Shown here piece by piece: positions 1 through 5,900 of a DNA stretch of 8,545 nucleotides (the stretch's first letter is position 1; each line of letters starts with the position of its first letter). The DNA lies in contig JALQWD010000045.1 in NCBI GenBank assembly GCA_023260175.1, positions 1 through 8,545 of the forward strand, read 5' to 3'. The DNA comes from Candidatus Nanopelagicaceae bacterium (GTDB lineage Bacteria > Actinomycetota > Actinomycetes > Nanopelagicales > Nanopelagicaceae). A program made the position numbers and the translations under genes. Under the pieces are notes generated by a model. That model saw only the letters and a program-made list of their open reading frames with translations, was not told where the DNA came from and did not search any database.

Positions 1-602
1 AACCACTATTGATCGGATTACCTCCATACAAACTTCCAACATCTATGTTGGTAGTTTCGGATGCTTGGATTCGCGTAAAGGGATTCTTACGCGAAGCAGG
101 CGGCATTGTTATATCAACTGTTATAGTTGTTTGGGCCTTGATGGCGATTCCAGTAACAGGTAGCCATTCCTTTGCTGATGTTCCAGTCGAACACTCTGCG
201 TACGGTGCCGTTTCAAAAGCGGTATCGCCAATTTTCGAACCAGCAGGATTTGCTGATTGGCACACAACTGGTGCGCTAATTACAGGTTTCGTTGCCAAGG
301 AAGTAGTTATTGCATCTTGGGGCCAGAATTACGCAGTTGATAATTCTGATGAGCAGATTAGTAATCGCGAACTTGGTACATTGCTAAAACGAGATTTCGA
401 AAAATCAAGTAATGGAAATACCTACCCTGCAATCTGGGCCTTCTTAATCTTCTTAACTGCTTACACACCTTGCGTGGCTACAGTTGGTGCGCAAAAGAGG
501 GAATTTGGCACGCGTTGGGCTCTCATAGGCGTTGGCTTACAACTTGTTACTGCCTGGCTACTTGCAGTTGCGGTATTCCAAATTGGAAAGTTATTTGTAT
601 GA
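1..602 (+). CDS. feoB: Ferrous iron transport protein B, C-terminal part (5' end outside window)
   Basis: This is the C-terminal ~199 residues of the inner-membrane Fe(II) permease FeoB. The frame is open to the left edge (first whole codon at 3), so the TTG at 9 is internal and not a start. The sequence opens with the LPPYKLP motif of the FeoB membrane domain. It then has a membrane segment (VVWALMAIPV), the Gate-type motif GFVAKEVV (about nt 285-310), and a last pair of helices containing YTPCVAT with the conserved Cys, followed by a charged QKRE turn. The N-terminal G-protein domain lies upstream of the window. The stop TGA overlaps the ATG of the next gene (ATGA), which indicates translational coupling to the FeoC-like partner. 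After AKEVV the sequence reads IASWGQ rather than the V-x-T-L type I remember for E. coli; I take this as lineage variation. Family assignment is confident. Confidence 0.95.
   Translation, partial: PLLIGLPPYKLPTSMLVVSDAWIRVKGFLREAGGIVISTVIVVWALMAIPVTGSHSFADVPVEHSAYGAVSKAVSPIFEPAGFADWHTTGALITGFVAKEVVIASWGQNYAVDNSDEQISNRELGTLLKRDFEKSSNGNTYPAIWAFLIFLTAYTPCVATVGAQKREFGTRWALIGVGLQLVTAWLLAVAVFQIGKLFV
585..590 (+). promoter_or_regulatory. Ribosome binding site of feoC inside the feoB end
   Basis: GGAAAG lies 8 nt before the ATG at 599. It selects that ATG over the in-frame ATG at 614, which has no purine-rich sequence upstream. Confidence 0.6.
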
Positions 603-868
603 GCACCTCACCAATGGTTTTAGTGCGACAAGCTCATTTAGATGGGGCATCAACTCGCAAAGAGATTGTTCTTGCTACCGCTCTCTCAGATGAAATCGTT
701 GACCTCTGTGTCGACCTTTTAATCGAAACCGGTGAGATCACGATTCATTCCATTAAAGGCTCTTGCACCATTGGTGGCTGCAAATCATGTGCAGAGAATC
801 ATGATTGCCAGCCTAGAAACACCGAAGGCGGCCCGATTCCAATTCAGATTACTAAGCGCAACAATTAA
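599..868 (+). CDS. feoC: FeoC-like small winged-helix protein with iron-sulfur cysteine motif
   Basis: An 89-residue soluble protein whose start overlaps the feoB stop by 4 bp. Residues ~8-50 fit a small winged-helix fold (STRKEIVLATALSDEIVDLC, then a strand-like ITIHSI segment). Residues 56-70 carry C56, C61, C64 and C70, spaced C-x4-C-x2-C-x5-C. As I recall E. coli FeoC, its cysteines have the same spacing, and the Cys-Lys-Ser-Cys core is shared. FeoC proteins bind FeoB and can hold an oxygen-sensitive Fe-S cluster; they are thought to regulate FeoB stability or activity. Position directly after feoB supports the same role here. There is one extra Cys (C37) in the helical part. A longer reading of this frame from 470 would lie entirely inside feoB coding sequence and is not credible. 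The function as an Fe-S sensor or FeoB partner is inferred from motif plus context. Confidence 0.85.
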   Translation: MSTSPMVLVRQAHLDGASTRKEIVLATALSDEIVDLCVDLLIETGEITIHSIKGSCTIGGCKSCAENHDCQPRNTEGGPIPIQITKRNN

Positions 869-887
869 GTAAGGCTAAACTTCCTGC

Positions 888-1487
888 ATGACAACAGAGC
901 GCTTATTGGCTTATCGCAAGACATATATCGCGATGCTTATTAGCTCTACTTTGAGCTTAATTGCCTCTCTTGTCTTATCAATTGATGCCTGGAAATTGGC
1001 CGGTAATCCAAATTCAAAGTTTGCTTGCGATATCAATGCGGTCGTTTCTTGCGGCAAGGTTGCTAAGGCGTGGCAATCAAATCTCCTTGGTTTTCCAAAT
1101 CCTTTTATCGGACTTATTACTGAACCTGTTGTAATTACTGTGGCAATCGCAGGGCTTGGCTTGGTTGCTTTCCCTAAATATTTCTTACGAGTTGCTCATG
1201 TGATTTATGGTCTTGGTTTGGTCTTCGCACTTTGGTTGCTTTCACAGAGCTTCTTTGTCATTAAGGCATTCTGCCCATGGTGCTTACTGGTGACTGTTTC
1301 TACCGTAACGGTATTTAGCACCATGACACGTATTAATCTGATGGAAAATACTTGGGATTTATCCGAGCGCAACTACGAGAAAGTAAAGAGCTTCTTAGAC
1401 CGCGGTTGGGGACGAGTAATTTATTCTGGCATTTATGCATTCTTGGCTATCGCGATCATTTTGAAGTACGGCAATCAGATCTTCTAG
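888..1487 (+). CDS. VKOR-family quinone-linked disulfide oxidoreductase
   Basis: A 199-residue integral membrane protein of the vitamin K epoxide reductase family, with about four or five hydrophobic helices. The loop cysteines C47 and C55 (CDINAVVSC) and the redox pair C129/C132 (CPWC) are all present, with the FGxPNP-like segment LGFPNPFIGL between them. From memory, the four cysteines of the Mycobacterium tuberculosis VKOR are at 57, 65, 139 and 142, which is this spacing with an offset of ten. Bacterial VKOR reoxidises a DsbA-like partner and passes electrons to menaquinone, taking the place of DsbB in disulfide formation outside the cytoplasm. No thioredoxin domain is fused and no DsbA gene is in the window. 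The start ATG at 888 has only a weak AAGG 13 nt upstream; a later ATG at 933 would cut into the first helix. It follows feoC by 19 nt, so co-transcription is likely. Confidence 0.93.
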   Translation: MTTERLLAYRKTYIAMLISSTLSLIASLVLSIDAWKLAGNPNSKFACDINAVVSCGKVAKAWQSNLLGFPNPFIGLITEPVVITVAIAGLGLVAFPKYFLRVAHVIYGLGLVFALWLLSQSFFVIKAFCPWCLLVTVSTVTVFSTMTRINLMENTWDLSERNYEKVKSFLDRGWGRVIYSGIYAFLAIAIILKYGNQIF

Positions 1488-1502
1488 ATTCCTTAACTGA
1501 GC

Positions 1503-1506
1503 GGAG
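1503..1506 (+). promoter_or_regulatory. Ribosome binding site fixing the TTG start of the photolyase
   Basis: GGAG ends 6 nt before the TTG at 1513. It is the only good Shine-Dalgarno in the 25-nt gap after the VKOR gene. It supports the TTG, which also places the conserved DQL near residue 10 as in PhrB. Confidence 0.65.
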
Positions 1507-1512
1507 TCTTAA

Positions 1513-3006
1513 TTGAAGCGCGGCATTTATATTGCTTTTGATCAACTCCATCACGGCTATGGCGCTTTAAAAGAAGCGAACCCTAATAGTGATTTGATCA
1601 TCATTGTTGAGAGCCAACGAATGCTGAAGAGCCGCAAATGGCATATTCAAAGGCTTTGGTTCATGATCTCTGCAGCCAGGAACTTTGCAGATGAATTGAA
1701 AAATGCAGGTTATCGAGTCGAATATTTAAAGGCTGAAACCACGAGAGCTGGAATTGAAGAAGTTAAATCAAAATATGGGCTTGGTGAAATTATTGCTGCA
1801 GAGCCAAATTCTTATCGCCTCTCAGCTGATTTAGCTGATTTGATTACCTACATTCCGAATGATTTCTTCTTAACTTCACGTGAAGATTTCAAAATCTGGG
1901 CTGATGGTCAGAAGCATCTATTAATGGAGAACTTTTATCGCGCACAACGAAAGCGACTCAATGTGCTTATGGATGGCGAAAAGCCAGTTGGTGGCGCGTG
2001 GAATTTCGATAAGGAGAATCGCTTAACTCCGCCAAAAGGTTATGTATTCCCTGAATATCTGACTCATGAACCTAATCAAATTGCTAAAGAAGTGCTAGCT
2101 GAACTTGAAACTTCGGATTTAGATCTCTGGGGCGCAAAACCTACAAATACCTGGGGCACAACTAAATCCGCTGCTCTAATGCAATTGGATTACTTTCTTG
2201 AAAATCACTTTGTAAATTTTGGTCCTTATGAAGATGCAATGCTTACTGAAAATTGGTCCTTACATCATTCGCTATTGAGCCCATACTTAAATATCGGACT
2301 GCTGCATGCCAGCGAAGTTATTGAAGCGGTACGAAAGAGATATCAAAAAGGCGATGTACCTCTAGCCTCTTGCGAAGGTTTTATTAGACAAGTAATTGGT
2401 TGGCGCGAATATATAAATGGCGTTTATTGGTATTTTGGCGGAGAGTACCGAAATCAAAATCATTTCAACTTCACTCGCCCGCTTCTGCCGCTTTTCCATG
2501 ATTCGCAAAAGACAGATATGGCTTGTGTGTCACATCAGATAAAAGATATTCATGAGCGCTCTTGGGTTCACCACATTCCGCGATTAATGGTTCTAAGTAA
2601 TTTAGCTCTGCTATCTGGAGTTAATCCTCAAGAATATTTAGATTGGATGCGTGAAGTATTTATTGACGCCGCCGACTGGGTGATGGTTCCAAATGTAATT
2701 GGAATGGGTATGCACTCAGATGATGGCCGCATGATGACTAAGCCATATGTGTCGGGCGGTTCTTATATTTCTAAGATGGGCAATTTTTGTAAAGGTTGCA
2801 AATACGATCCAAAGCAACGTACTGGCGAAACTGCCTGTCCTTTTACCAACTTATATTGGAATTTTCTTGATGAGAATGCCGAAGAATTCCAAGGCAACCA
2901 TCGCATGTTCCAGCAAATGGGTGGGTTGAAGCGATTGAAGGATTTGCCGGAATTAAAGGTTGATAGCAAGAGAATTCTTGATGGTTTATCAAAAGGTGAA
3001 ATTTAA
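1513..3006 (+). CDS. phrB: Cryptochrome/photolyase family protein, FeS-BCP class ((6-4) photolyase PhrB-like)
   Basis: A 497-residue flavoprotein of the iron-sulfur bacterial cryptochrome/photolyase class, which repairs UV (6-4) photoproducts or senses light. The N-terminal Rossmann-like antenna domain (about 1-130) starts with FDQL; the helical FAD domain follows. C338, C426, C429 and C442 match, with a constant offset of 12, the [4Fe-4S] ligands I remember for Agrobacterium PhrB (350, 438, 441, 454). H353-H354 (WVHHIPRLM) correspond to the His pair around the catalytic His366. The segments GFIRQVIGWREY and PNVIGM are family signatures. Two electron-transfer positions differ: by gapless alignment to remembered PhrB, Trp342 is Asp330 and Tyr391 is Met379, while Trp390 is kept as W378. 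The start is TTG with a good ribosome site. It is probably the last gene of the feoBC-VKOR transcript, or has its own promoter. Class assignment is firm; repair versus signalling is open. Confidence 0.93.
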   Translation: MKRGIYIAFDQLHHGYGALKEANPNSDLIIIVESQRMLKSRKWHIQRLWFMISAARNFADELKNAGYRVEYLKAETTRAGIEEVKSKYGLGEIIAAEPNSYRLSADLADLITYIPNDFFLTSREDFKIWADGQKHLLMENFYRAQRKRLNVLMDGEKPVGGAWNFDKENRLTPPKGYVFPEYLTHEPNQIAKEVLAELETSDLDLWGAKPTNTWGTTKSAALMQLDYFLENHFVNFGPYEDAMLTENWSLHHSLLSPYLNIGLLHASEVIEAVRKRYQKGDVPLASCEGFIRQVIGWREYINGVYWYFGGEYRNQNHFNFTRPLLPLFHDSQKTDMACVSHQIKDIHERSWVHHIPRLMVLSNLALLSGVNPQEYLDWMREVFIDAADWVMVPNVIGMGMHSDDGRMMTKPYVSGGSYISKMGNFCKGCKYDPKQRTGETACPFTNLYWNFLDENAEEFQGNHRMFQQMGGLKRLKDLPELKVDSKRILDGLSKGEI

Positions 3007-4469
3007 TTCTTGCTTTCACGCACCGCGGTTTTGCAGATATTTCTTAGCATCGTTGGAAATAGCAGAGTATGAAAAGGCGAAATTCCGCGCCAATAAAGTT
3101 GTCCACCCAATCCTCTTGGCTGAAAAGTAGCAACTTGAGTTGCTTTTACTTTGCCATCTAGCTCTTCCAAAGTAAATTCCAGCCAGGCTTTTCCAGGAAG
3201 AATCATCTCTGCATAGAGGCGAAGTTTCTTGCCTTCTTCGTATTCTTCCACTCGCCAAAAATCTAAACTATCGCCGATACGTAACTTGAATGGATCGCGT
3301 CTTCCGCGACGTAAACCAACTCCGCCAAATATTCGATCTAATAACCCGCGTAAATACCAGAGCCAATCTGATCCATACCAACCATTTTCGCCGCCGATTC
3401 TTTCGATGCAGGCCCAGATATTTTCGATAGGCGCATCAGAGATCTGAACTCTTACATCTTTAAACTCAGTAGCTCCAGCCCAAGAGGGATCACCTTGCGC
3501 TTTTTGCCACGGCGCAGTTGGTGATGTTGCATCAGACCAACGAGTATCAATCTCGTTATTCGTTACCTTTTCTAGCGCTAATTCAATAGCAGTGTTAATT
3601 GGCGTAAGGCCAGCCTCAGGTTTTGGAATTAATTTATCGATTGATTTCTCTGGGTCGACAACAACTTCGCTAATTAGCGATTCAACGAGTGGTCGCGCCA
3701 ACGTAGTTGGTACCGGGGTGACAAAACCAATCCATAAACTTGAAAGTGATGGAGTCAAAACGGGAACTTTGATCACGATACGTTTTCTCAACCCGGCAAT
3801 GGCAGCAAACTTCTGCATCATGATTTCGTAAGAAGCAACTTCAGGGCCGCCGATGTCATAAATACCAGAAGTCGGGGTGTTTAACTCAGCTATTTTAGTT
3901 AAGTAATAAAGCACATCTCGAATTGCAATTGGTTGAGTTCGGTTAGCAACCCATTTAGGTGTAGTCATAATTGGCAATCTATGAGTTAAATGTCGCAACA
4001 TTTCAAAGGAAGCAGAACCTGAACCGATGATTATTCCAGCTCGAAGTTCTAAGACTGGAATTCCGTGTCTAGCTAGTTCGATACCGGTATCTGTTCTAGA
4101 TTGCAGATGGCGACTGGTCTTAGAGTCATTTGCAATTCCACCTAAATAGATAATCTGCGAGACTTTATTTTCAGCGGCGGCTTTGGCAAAGGTTGATGCC
4201 ATCTCTTTTTCAACCTGATCAAATTGAGTTGAACTATTAATCGAGTGAAGTAAATAGAATGCAACATCTACTCCTTGAAGCGCTCTGCTAGTTGCTTCAA
4301 AGTCAGTTACATTGCCAACTGCAATCTCTACAGATTTTGCCCATGAATATTGGGCAACTTTCTTTTCGTCACGAACAAATACGCGAACTTGATGACCTTT
4401 TTCGAGAAGCGAACGCACCAAACGGCCGCCTACATAACCTGTGGCTCCCGTGACCAATATTCGTTTCAT
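3003..4469 (-). CDS. Atypical SDR (NAD(P)-binding) fused to DUF2867 domain
   Basis: A 488-residue two-domain protein. Residues 1-~220 are a Rossmann domain of the atypical short-chain dehydrogenase/epimerase type: the TGATGYVGG loop at 7-15 binds NAD(P), and VRDEKK follows the second strand. The usual catalytic YxxxK is not visible; the corresponding region has the RHLQSR-type sequence of NmrA-like members. Residues ~235-265 are a hydrophobic, proline-containing linker. Residues ~335-483 are a DUF2867 domain (GSDWLWYLRG, LRRGRRDP, GDSLDFWRVEEYEEGKKLRL, then a Tyr-Trp-Arg stretch near the end), probably SRPBCC-like and able to hold a hydrophobic ligand. The substrate is unknown. The gene is convergent with the photolyase, sharing the stop-codon TTAA, and divergent from the TspO-like gene. 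In several bacteria such SDR-DUF2867 genes sit in light-regulated photolyase/carotenoid clusters, which suggests a photo-oxidative stress role. No strong Shine-Dalgarno precedes the ATG at 4469. Confidence 0.88.
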   Translation of the reverse strand: MKRILVTGATGYVGGRLVRSLLEKGHQVRVFVRDEKKVAQYSWAKSVEIAVGNVTDFEATSRALQGVDVAFYLLHSINSSTQFDQVEKEMASTFAKAAAENKVSQIIYLGGIANDSKTSRHLQSRTDTGIELARHGIPVLELRAGIIIGSGSASFEMLRHLTHRLPIMTTPKWVANRTQPIAIRDVLYYLTKIAELNTPTSGIYDIGGPEVASYEIMMQKFAAIAGLRKRIVIKVPVLTPSLSSLWIGFVTPVPTTLARPLVESLISEVVVDPEKSIDKLIPKPEAGLTPINTAIELALEKVTNNEIDTRWSDATSPTAPWQKAQGDPSWAGATEFKDVRVQISDAPIENIWACIERIGGENGWYGSDWLWYLRGLLDRIFGGVGLRRGRRDPFKLRIGDSLDFWRVEEYEEGKKLRLYAEMILPGKAWLEFTLEELDGKVKATQVATFQPRGLGGQLYWRGISPFHTLLFPTMLRNICKTAVRESKN

Positions 4470-4509
4470 AACACTGGTTAAGTTACTTCAAATACCCGAT
4501 ACTTTCTAC
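4470..4509. promoter_or_regulatory. Divergent promoter region between SDR-DUF2867 and TspO-like genes
   Basis: This 40-bp gap must serve both directions unless the promoters lie in coding sequence. For the plus strand, GATACT at 4498-4503 fits a -10 box and would place transcription start near 4510, the first base of the candidate GTG start of the TspO-like gene. The -35 is poor (TGGTTA at 4475-4480). No convincing promoter boxes are seen for the minus-strand SDR gene. Neither gene has a good Shine-Dalgarno, so leaderless transcripts, common in Actinobacteria, are plausible. The promoter call is tentative. Confidence 0.35.
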
Positions 4510-4539
4510 GTGGGCTTCAAGGTAATCGCTTCGGGTATT
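4491..4539. repeat. Inverted repeat, 9-bp perfect arms, around the TspO-like gene start
   Basis: AATACCCGA at 4491-4499 and TCGGGTATT at 4531-4539 are exact reverse complements separated by 31 bp. The left arm overlaps the candidate -10 box and the right arm lies just inside the TspO-like coding region. It could be an operator pair or an RNA stem over the translation start, or chance. Confidence 0.4.
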
Positions 4540-4983
4540 GGAATCTTGCTCGTCGTCATTTATGCCGCTGGGTCTGGCATCTGGGTCAACAATTCGCCGG
4601 GTTGGTATTCCTCATTAAATAGGCCGAGTTGGCAACCGCCGGATTTCGTGTTCGGAATTATCTGGCCTTATAACTTCATTGTTATCGCCCTCTGTGCGAT
4701 ACATATTGCCAACCATCAAAGTAAGAGCACTACTTTAATTTGGTTAATTATTTTCGGCTTATCTGTAATTACAGCACTTAATTGGGCTTATCAATTCTAT
4801 GTGCCGCATAACTTGAATATTGCATCAATCAACTTAATTACGACGGCGATACTTACTTTGCCTTTAACTTTCTTGATCTATAAGAGTTCTATTCAATACG
4901 GCTTGGTGTTTTCGCCTTATCAAATTTGGGTAATACTCGCTGCGGCTCTTTCTACAAGCTACGCAATTAAGAATAATTATTAG
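4510..4983 (+). CDS. tspO: TspO/MBR family membrane protein
   Basis: A 157-residue, five-helix membrane protein of the TspO/peripheral benzodiazepine receptor family, which binds porphyrins and related ligands and is linked to tetrapyrrole handling and photo-oxidative stress. The hallmark WY-x2-L-x-RP-x-WQPP motif is at W32-P44, followed by F-x3-W (48-52). NWAYQFY (91-97) and SPYQIWVILA (135-144) fit the later helices. The in-frame GTG at 4510 is chosen because it gives the usual TspO length and does not overlap the divergent SDR gene. GTG codons at 4441 or 4450 would add about 20 residues overlapping the SDR start and have no ribosome site. No Shine-Dalgarno is seen for 4510 either, so a leaderless start is suggested. 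The usual final Leu-Asn is Leu-Ser here, and the Leu-Tyr after the central Trp is Tyr-Asn, so it is a divergent member. The family is clear; the ligand is not. Confidence 0.88.
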   Translation: MGFKVIASGIGILLVVIYAAGSGIWVNNSPGWYSSLNRPSWQPPDFVFGIIWPYNFIVIALCAIHIANHQSKSTTLIWLIIFGLSVITALNWAYQFYVPHNLNIASINLITTAILTLPLTFLIYKSSIQYGLVFSPYQIWVILAAALSTSYAIKNNY

Positions 4984-4990
4984 GCATAAA

Positions 4991-5065
4991 TGGAGCCCCC
5001 CGTCAGGATTGAACTGACGACCTTCCGCTTACAAGGCGGATGCTCTACCACTGAGCTAGGGAGGC
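4991..5065 (-). tRNA. tRNA-Thr (anticodon UGU), CCA encoded
   Basis: On the minus strand the 75-nt gene folds into a full cloverleaf. It has a 7-bp acceptor stem (GCCTCCC with GGGGGGC, one G-U), a D arm GCTC/GAGC, an anticodon stem TCCGC/GCGGA with loop CTTGTAA, and a T arm GTCAG/CTGAC with loop TTCAATC. The anticodon TGT (plus-strand positions 5031-5033) reads ACA. The discriminator base is T and CCA is genomically encoded (4991-4993). Its 3' end is 7 bp from the stop of the convergent TspO-like gene. No hairpin-plus-T-run terminator follows. Confidence 0.96.
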
Positions 5066-5080
5066 GTTGTTGCGGGCGTA

Positions 5081-5109
5081 ATTATGGCAAATATCAGCGA
5101 TTATCTGAA
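5081..5109 (-). promoter_or_regulatory. Promoter of tRNA-Thr
   Basis: Read on the minus strand, TTCAGA (5104-5109) is a 4/6 match to a -35 box. After a 17-nt spacer comes CATAAT (5081-5086), a 5/6 match to a -10 box, preceded by TGC as in an extended -10. The predicted start lies about 8 nt before the mature tRNA 5' end at 5065. The -35 and spacer sit within the last codons of the SGNH hydrolase gene. Confidence 0.55.
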
Positions 5110-5900
5110 ATCGGCCATGAAATAAGGCTCGGATACTTAGGGTTACGACCATCGCCTGAAGATTTACCGCGCAATCGGCGGATTAGCCACGGAATTACGA
5201 AGGTGGCAATCCAAAGCGCATTAATAATTTTCTTCTTGATTGGATTCTCTTTTTTAGCAGGCGGCAAAGGAATCTTGTAACCAGCATCAAAGGGCAGGCC
5301 AAGATTCTCTAAAACACCTTGCGCCACACGATGATGGCCTTCAGGATTTAAATGGAGACGATCAAAGGCTAAGAAGCGAACGTCGTTTGGATAACGGCCA
5401 TCGTTTGCTTCGTTGAGGATTGCACCGGTCTCTGCAGCTAATTCGCGAACTTGTTTATTGAAATCTTTAAAGCGCTGATTCCAAATCACACCAGCACGGG
5501 TATTGGCAGCGGCGCTCTCTTGCACGGTAAATAACATTAATTTAGCGCCGTATTTTTCTAGCTCTGCTGCTAAATCACGAACTGCCTTTGCATATTCCGG
5601 CAAAGTAATTTCTGGGTAGTACTTTGGGCGAATAACATCGTTAGCGCCAGCATGAAATGAAACCAAAGTATCTGCGCCAATTAATTTAAGAGCTGCAGGA
5701 ACTTGGTCGGTAACAACTTGATGAATTAACTTGCCACGCACCGCTAGGTTTGCATATCTAAAGCCATCTGTCTGCGATGCCATTACATCTGCAACACGAT
5801 CAGCCCAGCCGCGGTATTTACCAGCTACTTGCACATCGGTCATTCCCTCAGAGAAGGAATCACCTAAAACAATAAAGTTCTTAAAGTTTCCGTAGTTCAC
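5094..5900 (-). CDS. SGNH/GDSL-family hydrolase (esterase/lipase-like)
   Basis: A 268-residue serine esterase-type protein. Block I is GDSFSEG (S15 nucleophile), block II is at about G56 (NLAVRGK), block III is GAND (N87), and block V is DRLHLNPEGH with D180 and H183 completing the triad. No signal peptide is visible, so it is probably cytoplasmic. Residues ~225-240 are hydrophobic and are followed by a basic tail (RRLRGKSSGDGR) that I recognise from actinobacterial homologues; it might sit on the membrane. The substrate is unknown: an ester, acyl or acetyl group in a lipid or sugar. The start is GTG, overlapping the rlmB stop by 4 bp (GTGA), with GAGG 7 nt upstream, so translation is coupled to rlmB. 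It is the last gene of the ispF-cysS-rlmB operon. Confidence 0.9.
   Translation of the reverse strand: MNYGNFKNFIVLGDSFSEGMTDVQVAGKYRGWADRVADVMASQTDGFRYANLAVRGKLIHQVVTDQVPAALKLIGADTLVSFHAGANDVIRPKYYPEITLPEYAKAVRDLAAELEKYGAKLMLFTVQESAAANTRAGVIWNQRFKDFNKQVRELAAETGAILNEANDGRYPNDVRFLAFDRLHLNPEGHHRVAQGVLENLGLPFDAGYKIPLPPAKKENPIKKKIINALWIATFVIPWLIRRLRGKSSGDGRNPKYPSLISWPISDNR

Noticed and set aside
470..598. Upstream extension of the feoC frame
   Set aside because: It lies inside feoB coding sequence in another frame; the ATG at 599 has a ribosome site and the typical ATGA coupling.
2976..2994. Small hairpin near the end of the photolyase gene as a terminator
   Set aside because: TTGAT/ATCAA with a 5-nt loop is AT-rich, short and not followed by a T run in either direction.
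4441..4509. Longer N terminus for the TspO-like protein from GTG 4441 or 4450
   Set aside because: It overlaps the start of the divergent SDR gene, lacks a ribosome site and adds residues before the first TspO helix; length from 4510 fits the family better.
4973..4982. Palindrome AATAATTATT after the tRNA 3' end as a terminator
   Set aside because: It contains only A and T, has no loop or GC stem, and lies in the last codons of the TspO-like gene.
4990..5280. Plus-strand reading frame of 96 residues over the tRNA
   Set aside because: It begins as the antisense of tRNA-Thr (the well-known false 'EPPVRIELTT' peptide) and continues antisense to the SGNH hydrolase; it has no family features.
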